A stretch of 64,000 nt of DNA. Origin: Climacium dendroides (taxonomy: Eukaryota; Streptophyta; Bryopsida; Hypnales; Climaciaceae). Below, one piece after another: positions 9,740-22,239 of this stretch. A model generated the notes under the pieces. That model searched no databases. It was not told where the DNA came from and saw nothing but the letters and a program-made list of their open reading frames with translations. The first letter of the stretch is position 1. Each line of letters begins with the position of its first letter. The stretch covers positions 31,018,001-31,082,000 of the forward strand of contig OX467086.1 in NCBI GenBank assembly GCA_950106755.1. The letters run 5' to 3'. The translations under genes and the position numbers were made by a program.

Positions 9740-12700
9740 AAATGCAAAAAGGAAAAATTCTTATTTAAATTATCATCATTTACTTTGTATTTATAAAATT
9801 AAAGAGGAAAATTATTCATGATTAGAAGGAGCCTAGGAAAATTTCAAGAAATAAATAGGAAGAATCTTGTTAAATATTCACCCTTCACTTTTAATTTTCA
9901 AATCAACATAACAAATAATACATGAGAATAATTATTTTTTGTGAATTGCAAATTAAACATAATTGGGCATGTTCTTACTTCAATCTCCACCCTATGTCCT
10001 AATGTCTCTATATATTTTAGTTTTAAATCAAGGTGACCAAGAATACATTATTGAATAGAATTGTTCTTTGAGAATTGTAAAAACGAATAGGATAGTCCTG
10101 ATGGAACAAAACAGATTTTGGGCAGGTTTCTATGACCTCACTTTTTAGTGAAATTTTTTGAAACTTTTTTGTAAGACAAAATATTATTTGCTTATATTCC
10201 CACAATCGGTGCCCAAGAGCAAAAGTTATGCCATCCTAAACATAATTTTTAAGTCAATAGGTAGAAAAAGAAATCCACAAAAATTTGAAAATAAATTGAA
10301 TTTTTTTTTCTTACAGATCATATTTTTGCCTAAATGTGAAGGTTTGAATCCATTTGGATTAGTTATGTGAAAGTTATAAACAATGTTGTTTTTTGAGCAA
10401 TTTCAGCATCTTCTTAAAAAAATAACTTATAGGATTCATTTCTAAATGAAGTTTTTACAATTTAAAAAAAAAGTTTGACAAGGTTAAGTTTGTTTGCTAG
10501 AACAATCTCACTATTGGAATTATTGTGTTTCAATCTCATCTTAGAGCTCTTAACAATTTAGTTTTTCTTTCAATCTTGCACGTACTTCTACTTAACAAAA
10601 AGAATGAAAATCAAACATTTTTTTTTGGAATTTATTTCCTAGACTTTAAACTCAATTCTTCAGCACAAATTTTTTTAATTCAAAGTCCATAGTGCAAAAT
10701 ATTTCCAAAAATGGCCGTCAAAATTGCAGACCAATGTTCAAGAAACTTTTTTTCCAACTTTAAATGCTAATAACTTCCAATTTGTATAGTCAAACTTCAT
10801 GAAATTTTTACCACGTGATCTCAGACAAATTAAATACAAGATCCTACAATTAGATTCTAAAAAAAAATTCTTAAAAATTATTTTCTTGGATAAATGCAAC
10901 AAAAATGGAAGTTTTTAGTGGTTTGATAGAAAAATAGCCTTGGGACTTTACGATTTAAATTTCTACCTTTTATTTTATGTTTAAAAAATCATTATGAAAA
11001 ATTATTCAAAATTGAAAGGACTCTTTAAAAATTGCAAAAGTTACAAGAATAATTTCTTAATTAATTTACAACCCTTTGTTTTTATTTTTAAGTCAATGTG
11101 ACAAATAATACATGAGTACCATCATGTATATATATTCCAAAATATATAAGTGTAAGAGATTTTACTTAAAACTTCCACCCCTTCTTTTAAATTAGAAAAT
11201 AACAGTGGCAAATCATTCATCTTGAAGAATTACAAAAAATAAATAAGAATGTTATTACTTCAATATCCACCTTTTATTTTTCATTTTTATTATCAACATG
11301 ATAGATTATTTATGATTATGAAGTCTCTTAGATAATAGTTCAAAATTAGAAAGAGAATTATTTATACTATTTATTTTTTACTTTTAAGTCAATGCAACAA
11401 TTTAGTCACGATTAGGGAGATTCTTAGAGAATTTCAAATACTAAAAGATCTTATTTAATCCTCCACCATTTGATTTTTAGATCAACTTGACAAATAATTC
11501 TTGAATAGAATATAATTCTTTGAGAATTGCAAAACTTTAACCTTGAAGTGTCTGGACTCTTCTCCAAAATTGATGATTTGAAAAAAACCTTTATAAAATG
11601 CTATTTGGAAGAATATTTTAGAAATGATATACAGAGGAAGTTGTAGATTTTTGAATTTTACATTCCATCCGTACGGTTAGATTCACCAATGCAATCACCA
11701 ATAATTTTCTATAATTTTCTATAAAGAAAAATTTCAAAATTCCTTCAAATTTTGATTACAAGCAAAATATTATCATTTTTTGAGTAAAATTTGTTGGAAT
11801 GGATTTGAAATGAGGTCCTCTTCACATGGTTTTTTGAATTTTTTTTGTTCTTTACATCTATGACTTCATTTTTGCAAATCTAGTTTTAAACTAGAGTTAA
11901 TGCAATTTGACCACTTGACACACTTCTACATTTATAATTTTAGAAAAATTTGTGTTCTAGCAACACCAAATCCAACAATTAAATAAGACAAGAACTTGAT
12001 AAATTATCACCAAAAATTAAGATGACTTTCATCCAAGCAAGAATGAGATAGAAAAAAGAACTTCAATTTGTTCATCGTCCAAAAATGGACATTGGAGTGC
12101 TCTAGGGTTAATGCATAAGTTTTTACTTAAATCTCTACCCTAAATTAAATTTTCTTGAAATGAATATGGCAATTAAATGATTTGTAAATTAGAAAGATTC
12201 TTTGAGAATTGCTAGAAAAAAGTAGAAAAGTTTTTACTTAAATCTCTACCATTTATTTTTTATTTACATAATCAAAATGACAAAGGTTGTATGATTATAA
12301 GGACTCTTGAAGAATTGCAAAAAAAAAATTATAGAAAAGTTCTTATTTAAATCTCCACCCTTTACTTTTCACTTGTAAATTCAACATGACAAATAATTCA
12401 TGATTAGAAGGAAACTAGGAGAACTACAAAAAATTAAAAAGTGAAGTTCTTACTTTAATCTCCATACTTTATTTTTATTTTTAGATCAATGTAACAAATA
12501 ATTTAAAAGTATAAGGACTCTTTGACAATTGCAAAAATGAGATAGGAAAGTTCTTACTTAAATCTCTACCTTTGGTTTTTTATTTTTAAAATGAAAGTGA
12601 AGAATAATGTATCAATAGAATGATTCTTTGAGAATTATATAAATAAATAGGTGTACTTTTATTTCATTCTTCACACTTCATTTTTATTTTTAAATCTATG

Positions 12701-13120
12701 TAAAAAATCTATGTAACAAGTAATAAATGAATAGGATGATTCCTTGAGAACTCCAAAAAAAAATTTGAAAAGTTCTTATTTAAATCTTCACTCCTTAATT
12801 TCTACTTTTAAAATCAACATAACAAAAAAAAATTTAATTAGTAGGACAAGGAAAAAATTGCAAAAATTAAAAGAGAAGTTTTTTTTACCTAAATCACCAT
12901 CCTTTGTTTTTATTTGTACATTCAAAGTGACAAATTAGTCATGATTAGGAAGAATCTTAGAGAGTTTCAAAGAAAATATTAAAGAAACTCTACTTAAGTT
13001 TCTATCTTATATTTGATTAATTTATAAAATTTATGTGACAAATAGTACATGAGTTGGATGATTCTTTGAAAATTACAAAAAATAAATGAACTAATTCTTA
13101 CTTAAATCTCTATGCTTTAT
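9740..13120. repeat. Highly diverged tandem array, unit about 125 bp
   Basis: A block pattern recurs many times: TTCTTACTTAAATCTCCACC, then CTTTATTTTT, ATCAACATGACAAATAAT, and AGGACTCTTTGAGAATTGCAAAAA. It is seen at about 9740-10080 and 10960-13120. An R1 copy with an A unit (about 10095-10965) interrupts it. It is AT-rich and non-coding. Confidence 0.6.
10095..10690 (+). repeat. Dispersed repeat R1, copy 2
   Basis: Same order of blocks as 2560-3540, including the AGATTTTGGRCA run near 10110 and the AGAACAATCTCAC run near 10500. It is followed by an inverted A unit to about 10965. Confidence 0.55.
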
Positions 13121-13479
13121 TTTTGAACAAAATGGCCCTTTTGTCTACTTTGTATAGCTCCTTTTTTGGTCGTTGCTTATTTTATCTGTCTTCTCCTTCA
13201 TAGAAGAAAATACCATTTGAAGGAGATTTAATTTTTCTTCTATCCAACATCACGTTACCAATAATGTCATCTACTTATTTCCTAAAAAAACAAAGAATAG
13301 TCTATATACCCATTCTTGACTAGTATCTTTCTATTGAAAGACTTCCCCCAAATGCCTTCAAACCATTTCCTCATTAAATGCAATTCAATGACTGCAGATT
13401 CTTTAGATTTGGATTTTATGACTTTTCTTCTCCCTACCATTAGTCCTACCGCAATTGCCTTTTCTTGCATGCGCCTCTT

Positions 13480-13760
13480 TGGGAATAACTTGTTTGTTCG
13501 AGCCTCCAAGGGGATGACTTTTCTTTCACTTGCGGTTGCCTCACGTGGGAGATGGCCTTTCTCACACCCGTGGTCCCTCTACGTGTAGTCACCCCACCTG
13601 TGGTCACCCTTTCTTGCATGTGCCTCTTGGGAACAAAACTTGTTTATTTAGGCCTCCAAGGAGATGGGTTTTCTTTCACCTACAGTTGCCTCACGTGTAG
13701 TCGTCTTTTCTTGCATGTGCCTCTTCACAAGTGAGAATTGTTTGTTTGAAGAGATTGTTT
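13480..13760. repeat. Minisatellite-like segment related to 7930-8400, inverted
   Basis: Iterated CTTTCTTGCATGTGCCTCTT, CACCCGTGGTC and TTGCCTCACGTG words. These are the reverse complement of the words in the 7.9-kb minisatellite. It creates short frames on both strands that I do not consider genes. Confidence 0.5.
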
Positions 13761-13919
13761 TACATCCATGGTCATTCTTAGTCACATGCGCCTTTTGAGG
13801 GAGAAAAATTGTTTGTTCAAGGAAATTGACTTTCCCTCTACCCACAATATGTAGCCTTTTAGAAGTTGCCCTTCCTACAATGCATTTCTTGGGGACAACA
13901 AAATTCTTTTTAAGCAATG

Positions 13920-14900
13920 AAGGACCAAAATAATCTAATATGAATCTTTTATAATTTCAATTTAAAAATAAAAATACTTGATTAATACTTAACACCTAAA
14001 GGTTTTTTACTATGTTTTCACTAAAATTTTACCTATGAAATTTTTCCTTCAACTTATTAAAGGGATACATTTTATTTAAAAAATGACAACATCAAAGTAA
14101 TTTAGAGCTTTAAAAGTTCAAAAAAGGACTATAGACCTAGTCCTACTAAAGTAATAGTATTGGTACCTTTGAGTGTGGTTTGACCCTTAGGAATCTCCAA
14201 ATTTAATGATCTGGATCTAATATTTTCATGGTCTTTTTGCATAGCAAGAAAGCATATATCTACTGAAGGAAATGTGAAAATACATTATTTTAAGTCCTCT
14301 ACATGAGTGCAAACAACATTTCCATTGCATGCAATTTTTGAACATTGAAGATGGTTTTAAGATCATTCTTTTCATGAAATCTCATCACCGTCAACTCTTC
14401 CCAAATGGCCAATTTTTAGTCAATTTTTTTTTCCATTTTTTACTAATTAAAATGTAAAACTATAGTGAAAATATCTATTTTCATGAGATTTTGCACTTTT
14501 CTAGTTCTTCTACTTAGAAAATTTTTCTATGTTTTTTCTTCTTAGGGTTCCTTTAGTTGAAGAAAAGTGAAGTTTCAAATTAGAAATCTTTTCTATCCAT
14601 GTTAACCTTCACACTATGGCTAGTATGCTACATTTCACACAATGAAAAATGTGAAAAGTATGAGGGACATAAATAGTTGGCTTTATGTATTCAAAAAATG
14701 ATTAATTGTAGCATGTGAAGCAAACCTTCTATGGAGCTAGATTGTTCTCCAATGCTTTGTTACTTATAGTTCAAATTTGTAACAAATATGTCATTACATC
14801 ATTGATAACATAATATAAGAAACATGTAAAGATTAGAAACTTGCAATGCTATGAGCTAATAATGTCTTGCATAATAAAGATGTAGGAATGGTAGAAAATG
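13920..14900. other. AT-rich intergenic, nothing recognised
   Basis: No convincing frame, RNA or repeat boundary was identified. Confidence 0.4.
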
Positions 14901-14939
14901 CCTCTTAACGAGGGTGTCCCTCCTGTTCTGTCGGGTATG

Positions 14940-16080
14940 TATCTAAAATCCTAAACTCTACCCTCTAAACTTGAACTTCTAGATGATGCTCTAAATAGAA
15001 TAAAAAACTAAAGCAAATTACGAAAGTTCCACCCAAGTCAACCATGAACCCTCAAAGTCAAACCCTCCATATCTCCAAACTAGTAAACTTGTATAGGTCA
15101 ATGACTACAGCAATAGAATCACAGCCCTCGAAAATGGGGCGGTAGATGTCCTCAAAACAAGACCTTAAAAAATCCTTAACCTAAATCTTAAACCCTAAAT
15201 TCTAAACCCTAAAATCCAAAAATAAATATTTGGTGGGGACACCTATGTAACCCTAAACCCTAAATCCTAAACTTTGGAATCGCTCCTCAAAGTTTACTAC
15301 TCTTACAACTATAGCCATACTAAATCAATTATAATTTTACAATGAATTTGAAGGTGTGCTACATACCTACGGAAGCGCCTTGAAAAAACACATGTCTTAC
15401 ACTCAAAAAATGCTTCATTTCAAAAAGATATGCCTCCACAATTGCAAGTTGAAATACCACCACATGCTTGACATTTGAATAATTGACATATCTAATCTTC
15501 TAAACCATAAACTTAAATCATCTCCTCTAATCATATCTAACAATTAGTGCACCTCTAGAGAAAACTAATAGCACCAATTGAACCACAAACCTAAAAAATA
15601 GGGAGGTATGTCATATAAAAAGTAAAAAATTCTTAAATTAAAAAAAAATAAACCTTAAATTCAAAGTCAAGACCTCCATATCATCCCAAATGGTGCAAGA
15701 TTAGATAAAAATAAACACAGAGCCAAAATCACAATCCTTCAAAATGAAGGTGATGGGTCCCTTCAAAATGAAGGTGATGGGTCCCTTCAAAAGTCCAAAA
15801 TTCCAATAAATCAATTCTAAAGTCCAAAGTCAAACCTTCCATAGCATCCACACCATAAACTCCTAGGTAAAAACAAATACACCACTAGAATCACAACATT
15901 TTAAAATGGGGGGAAGTGAATCTCTTCCAAGTTTAGAAATTGTGTAAAAATTTAAAAAATCATTTCTAAACTTGAAAGGCTAATCTTCAATATCTTCCAA
16001 TTGGAGAGCAATTAGGGAAATATAAATACACGACAAGAATTACAACCCTCAAGAATGGAAGGTAGGTCACTTTGAAATCC
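14940..16080. repeat. Diverged tandem repeats with telomere-like CCCTAAA runs
   Basis: Units of roughly 150-190 bp share AAAGTCAAACCTCCATAT, an AATCACAACCCT run and an AAATGGGG run, at about 15050, 15660, 15830 and 15970. Degenerate (CCCTAAA)n is present at 15175-15275. A 24-bp segment containing AAATGAAGGTGATGGGTCCC is repeated exactly in tandem around 15738-15786. Confidence 0.55.
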
Positions 16081-16425
16081 AAAAACAAACATCTAAATTT
16101 GGCAGTGACATTCTAAATCCTACAACTACATTAGAAATTTGTTTTTGTATATTAAAAACAAGTTCATTATGGCTATAGTAATTTGTTACAAAATCATGCA
16201 ACAAATCGTGAGCCTTGAATGTAAAATGATTATGATGATATATTAATATTATGCAATCAAAAAGCTTTTGCAAAGTATTCTTCCAAATTATCTATACTAA
16301 ACTATGAACTAAATACATACATATTATAGATAAAATAATGGAGATAGATCCACTTCATGGCATATATTTACATGTTTTAGATAAACAATATACCTTTTGT
16401 GCATTACAGTAGATTATGAATATAA

Positions 16426-16431
<6 letters not shown>

Positions 16432-16479
<48 letters not shown>
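16432..16479. repeat. (AT)n microsatellite
   Basis: Uninterrupted AT dinucleotide run of about 48 bp. Confidence 0.95.
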
Positions 16480-16483
<4 letters not shown>

Positions 16484-17312
16484 CTTATTGCAATCAAACT
16501 AAAATGGTGATATTCATGCAAATGGTAATAATTTGTCCATTTACATGAAAATTACGTATACAAGAAAGGCTAACAAAGTTGATGTAAAACATTTATTAAG
16601 GTACAGAAAATTCTCTAGTAGCACAAAAATACATAACTAGTTAGTCATATGAGTTTGGACAAATGTAATTCACTAAAGATGAGATTTTCACAAAATAAAA
16701 AATTACACTTTTTGAAGGCAAATGAATTCTTGCCAAAAGACAGCAAACATTAGCAAGAAAATCCTCCAAAAAAAATGTCCACATTCCCAAAAATGTAAAC
16801 AAAGTCTCCATAAAGCAATTAACAAATGACAATAACCATGCCTTGTTGCAGTAGTTACTACTACCATGACATTTAAGTAGCTCCATTTGCAAAAATGAGG
16901 ATAAGCTTTAAATGATAAAAAAACTTATATTCATATAGATTTGACAACTAATGTGGTACCTCGAAGCTGATGCAAGGAGCCTAACTCACTTTGATCAATG
17001 TAATCATTTTGATCAAGGAATGAGAGGAAGTACTTGACAATAGACACAAAATTATTCACAATTTGTGTTGTCCAACAATATGAGGAAGTGGTTTTTTAGT
17101 GAGGGGTAGTATTGGTGCATGTGAGGGATTCTTTACAAGTTTAGATACATAGTTTGTGTCAAGTGGTTAGATGGATCTCATGATTGCTAAGTATAAAGAT
17201 TCTACAATAAAAATGACTTCTTGAAGTCTCAATACCAAAGTAGAGGTGAAAAGAGGTAGTGAAGATGTATTTCTCAAGGTTGTACTGTGAAACAACGCAA
17301 TGCGAAGTCATT

Positions 17313-17332
17313 GAGACATCACGTGATGTCTC
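17313..17332. other. 20-bp perfect palindrome with CACGTG core
   Basis: GAGACATCAC followed by its exact reverse complement, giving a CACGTG (G-box) centre. The surrounding 17270-17600 is less AT-rich and repeats ACGTGAC/CACGTGA words. No adjacent gene is evident, so a regulatory role is unproven. Confidence 0.6.
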
Positions 17333-17599
17333 TTAGAGCCCTCGCGATGTCCAATAAAGTCAACTTTAAGGTTGACTTTTAAATAAATTATCCTTCACTT
17401 ATGATTTTGATATATTTAAGTTTCATTTTAATAAAGTGCCTCAATTTGATAAACACATATTACATTCTAAATTCAAATTGATAATTGTAGTGAGGTTTTA
17501 AATTATCTCAATTGTGTTGATGATCTTTCGGGACAACTTGCGACGTGCAATTCAACACGTGACATGCGACATCAAACGTCTCACGTGACACCAAAACCC

Positions 17600-18660
17600 A
17601 AAAAAGTGTCAAACAATACAACCCTGCTCCCCGGATCTATGGTGGACCACTTTTCCTTAGTCGGCCACGTCCAAGCCCCGCCTCCGTGAATGGGTGGCGA
17701 TGCTCTAAATGGAAAATTCTCCACACATTTCACACATCCCTGTGCTACAAACCACTAGACCTACCAACCCTCTTCAGCACATTTGGCCTTGAAGGAAAAG
17801 GAACATGTCAGAACCGCCATTTTAACGAAATTGCCCTATCAAGGAAAGTGGCATGGGAACATCACCATTTTAATGAAATCACTGTTTTATCCTAGTGCTC
17901 TCTCCCAGTTAGGACCCCATTTGAGGCTTGTTTCCTGAACGTCAATTTCGTTAAATAGGAGATATTCCACAAAAATTGTGACCTATATCTTCACTAAGTC
18001 ACGAAGGTCTAGTTTCAGTCCACAAGTGAGGACAGTCAAAGATTTCAAGTTCAGGCCGTCTGCCCGAAACTGCTCCAAAGTGATGGAATACCGGCAATTT
18101 AACAAAATTGACGTTCCTGGTAGTTGGACACTTAAACTGACATTGTTTCACATGAGTGTTTTAAAAATTCCACTGGGAGCACTTCATAGTTGTCTTAATT
18201 TTGTAATGTCTTGTTCAAATTCTTGCTACTTCAATGAATGTCATAAGAATGAGAATCTGGCTTCCACATGCTTCAGCTCAGTGTCACCCCTATTCAGGGG
18301 CGACGTGAAAAACCTGGTAGCCGTGATTTACACCTTAGTTAATGAGCCAAAATCTGAATAGCTGTTTCCATTTCCCAACCTGGCCAAACGAATTAAAGGT
18401 CGAAGAAATTGTCGGTGGAATACCTAAAACTGATTAGCCTTCTGAAATACAATTGCAAAATGCAAACTTGTGAAATTTACTGGAGCTCTCCGACAGTAAT
18501 CAGTCGGTGCGTTGACGAATTTTCGAGCAAACGTAGAGTGAATCTTATCCAGCTCTTTCTATATATTAGAGTCTGCGGCAGCATGGCGTCACAGCAAGAC
18601 TGCCCATTCAGCAGCACATGCACCCGAGTCCTTCGCTTCCTAATCCTCTGAATAATGACA
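17600..18660. other. Moderate-GC intergenic block, no gene recognised
   Basis: Base composition is closer to the peroxidase flanks than to neighbouring DNA. It contains frames of up to 127 codons (17978-18361 plus), but none starts or reads like a known protein. It carries repeated ATTTCGTTAAA/TTTAACGAAAT words, one also found downstream of the peroxidase at 7351-7374. Confidence 0.35.
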
Positions 18661-18779
18661 AACTGGGATCTCTTGCGACCTTGGAATCTCTTGGATGAAT
18701 GTAGGATGAACGTGGATTCATTAGTCCCGTAATTATGAGTAGTGTAGTATGATGATTGGAAATGAAAATAGGATGCCAA

Positions 18780-20480
18780 TTGGAAAATAATCAACTATTT
18801 TAAATACCATAGTCCTTTTTCATTTCGAAGAGAAATTAATCATTTTTTAAGGATATTGTAGTTTCATGAAATCATAATGATAATTGCCAAAAATCCTAAA
18901 AATTGACAATGCCGATTGCCAAAATTAATGGAAATATTTTAGTTCTAGGGTTTAAGGATCCTACTGAAGTCAGTAAAAATTAAATGACCAAGTTTTTGTA
19001 AAAAAACAAAATATCCAATGTTTGTAAGAAAGTTCAATGTATAGTCAATAGACCATTTACTATCAAGAAATTTTTTCATGGAAACATGAAGGAATTTCTT
19101 CATTACTATTTAGTGAGGTTGTAGGATGGAGAGTTTTTATTATAATGAAATCCATTGTTTGTTATGAACCCTTAAAGGATTTAAGACAATTTGAAGATGA
19201 GAGTCCAACCATTCATTGTCAAAAAGTATTAATTGTGTTGAAAGTAGAATTTTAAACCTTATTTTAGCATAGTAAAATAGTTTTTTTCAATAACTTTGAA
19301 TAAATCAAGTAGAGAAATAAATCTAACTTTCATCTTAATAATCTATTTGTAATTATGAGCTTCCAAAAAAATTACACACAAAATTCAAAGAAGATTTTTG
19401 AAAATGTGAAAAAAATGTCCATTCTATTAGAAGGGATTTGAGGCCAAAAGAGGGCCATTTCAAGCTTGTTTCCGTAGTTGTTCCCACAGCAATAAAAGAA
19501 CGCGTTTTGTCATAATTTTTTAAAATTAAAAATTAAAATTTTAAATTTTAAATGCAAAAGAAAATCGAAGATTTTTTTAAAATGACGTGGCACTGTCTTG
19601 ACTACGTCGGATAGTACAGCTAGCAACATTCCCCGCATTTCCAGGGCTTGGGAATTTGTAGTCTATTAGAGGCCCTAAATCTCTTCTAATGCAATTCCTC
19701 CTTGAAATTTGTCCACAACTTTTGATTGAAGGCCAAAGATCTCAAAAAGATTTTTGGAGATGAAAACTAGCTTGGTTTACTTCATTAACTTAGTTCAAAG
19801 TGTTTGGAAAGAAATTATACCACACTACCTAAATGAAGTCTAAAATTCTACTTTAAACACAATTCTTGCTTTTGACTTAACTATAAGTGGTTGAGTTCCT
19901 ACTAATCCTAACTATTTACATATTCCACATGGATTGTTTTACCACCAACCATCCAATTTGAATAAAAAACTTGTCTTTCTCAATTTCACACATATGTAGG
20001 TAAGTTGCCTTAAAAGCTAGATGCTAAACATTTTATCAATTCAATATCTGGGGTGTTGAATATTATAGTAATTATTTTTTTATTGCCAAAGCTAAGAAGT
20101 TAAATTTTATTAAATATTCAACATAGGGTGTCGAAATTGAATAGTATATATGTATATATATATAGAGAGAGAGAGAGAGAGAAAAAAAAAAAAGTAGAAG
20201 AAAACACATTTTATAAAAATGTAGGAGGATGCAAAGAAAGATGTTGAATGTTGTTTTGGCATTTTAGAAATAAAATGGGTTATCATGGGCAACTTAGATG
20301 CGTGTGGCTTGAGTTTAGTGGCTTTGGTGTTGGCACACTAATGAAGTGGTCATGAATTCAAACTTGGCATTGGCATGGTGCTTACTACTATAGTCCATCC
20401 ACATATGATAAGGTGTATGCTAAAACTACTTTATTGTCACATAGAGACTTTAGAGTTTTTTGGAGGAAATAAACATGTTA
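18780..20480. other. AT-rich intergenic; GA microsatellite
   Basis: Non-coding. A (GA)n run at 20161-20183 is followed by an A tract. A short piece at 19440-19760 carries the edge words of the CCTAAAG repeat family. Confidence 0.4.
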
Positions 20481-20494
20481 GTTCTTTATTATAG

Positions 20495-21400
20495 GGCCTA
20501 CTTGCTAACCTCTAAAGTCCTAAGGTCTTTTCGCATCAAAAACCATTCAAAATTGCCATTTCTATTGCAAAGAGCAAAACTCTTTAAAAACTGTTTTTGT
20601 TTGCACATCTAACTATAGGATCTTGCACTAAACTAGTATATGAATGCATAGAAAAAATTTAAATTTTTTTGACCACGTAGATAGCAAGATATTTGCATTG
20701 AAAGTAAAGAAAACAAGTTTTTTTTATACCTTGCTCAGCTAGATTCTTTGACTTTAATTCTTCTTAACTTAGAATTTTTGATAGTAATAATTTTTATTTC
20801 TTAATTTTTTATGGTGAAGAATTGGGTTGAAAATCTAAAAAAAAATTCAACAAAAAAATACTTTATTTCACTCATTAAAAAATTATTAAGTAGAAGTATG
20901 TTCAAGATTGAAGGGAAAACCAAACCATTAATAGCTCTATGATGGAATTGAAACACAATAATCTCAATAGTGAAATTGTTCTAGCAAGAAAACTTAACCA
21001 TGTCTAAATTTTTTTTTAAATTGTAAAAATTGCATTCAAAAATGAATTCTATAAGTTCTTTTTTCAAGAGGATGCTTAAATTGCCCGAAAAACAAAATTG
21101 TCCATGATTTTCTCATCACTAGTCCAAATAGAAAGAATCAAAGCTTCAAATGTAGAAAAAGAATATAATCTTTAAGAAATTAAATTAAATTAAAAAAAAT
21201 CAATTTTTTGCAATTTTTTTGGCCTATCCTTTGGGCTACTTTTTGGGCGTAGAGTGGCATAGCTTTTGCTCCCAAGCATTGATTAAAAATCTTCTATCCC
21301 CCCAAAGCTAATTTGATTTCCTATCATCAAAAAAAGTTTCAAAAATCATGTCAAAAATTGAAATTACACAAGCTTACCCAAAATCCCTAGAATCCTAGCA
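20495..21400 (-). repeat. Dispersed repeat R1, copy 3 (inverted) with an A unit
   Basis: 20495-20720 matches the A unit (CTCTAAAGTCCTAAGG edge, then ATTGCCATTTCTATTGCAAAG). 20720-21400 is the inverse of R1 at 2560-3540 and 10095-10690. It is non-coding. Confidence 0.55.
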
Positions 21401-21552
21401 TCAAGTTAGACATCTCCAATAGAAATTTTATGTTCATTTGACTTGTGCTTCAAATGTCATAGCAGATGATAACATCACTCCAATTGTAATAGAGTAGGAT
21501 TGGTTTTTCTTGCAATGATCCATTTTCTTGTATTCTTCTTCCTCTATAAATT

Positions 21553-22230
21553 TTGTTAACATTTTTTCACTCTTTATTGAGTTCTTGTGCATTTGGAATT
21601 ATAGAGAAAAAGAGATATTTCAATAGCAAGTCTATTTTTCAAAAAATTCTTGGTGATTTGATTAGTTGTACTACAACAATAGCTATGTGGCAAAAGCTAT
21701 GTTCCTGCCCCTTGAGAAAAATCTTGAAAGTGTCTTTATACTTAGAGAAAGTTCTTTTAACTATTAGATGCATAGTACTAATGATGTTTCATCTCAAATT
21801 CAAAATATATAGTCTTCTTTCCAATTATAATAGCATTATTGTTGATTGGTTAAATGTTCTTGAGGCTAGTCAAACAATTGATAATTTGGAAGAGCATCTT
21901 CTTCAACATGAGAGCTTGCTTCACTAAGAAAGTGGTGGTGTTACCAAAGCAAATCAAAATTATCAAACTTTCTTTACCTATTTAACTTCTATGATACAAG
22001 CTCGTCCATTCTCCAAGTAGGAGTAACACTATTTACAAGATGTGAGTTATATCAGAGAATTAAGCTAGCGCACATGAAATATTATAATTGTTATGAATTT
22101 GGACTGCAATCAACTAATTGCTTGAAACCTAAGAAGAAATGTCCACATAAAGAAGGTCTTTATAAGATTGATGGTGAATTTAGTGAGACAAATCTTATTG
22201 AGAGTCTACATCTTTCAAGTAGTTGAGATG
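21553..22230 (+). pseudogene. Possible decayed retroelement gag
   Basis: A 124-codon frame (21553-21927; starts at TTG, so probably internal) ends in a Leu/Glu-rich stretch with NVLEASQTIDNLEEHLLQHE. In-frame continuation after the stop reads ESGGVTKANQNYQ. Near 22067-22118 a frame reads KYYNCYEFGLQSTNC, resembling a CX2CX4HX4C zinc knuckle that has lost its first Cys and its His. Together this looks like a heavily mutated copia-type gag, but no reverse transcriptase or integrase is visible nearby. Confidence is low. Confidence 0.3.
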
Positions 22231-22239
22231 ATTCTAAAG

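Noticed and set aside
17978..18361. 127-codon plus-strand frame
   Set aside because: No recognisable domain or splice context; consistent with chance in moderate-GC DNA.
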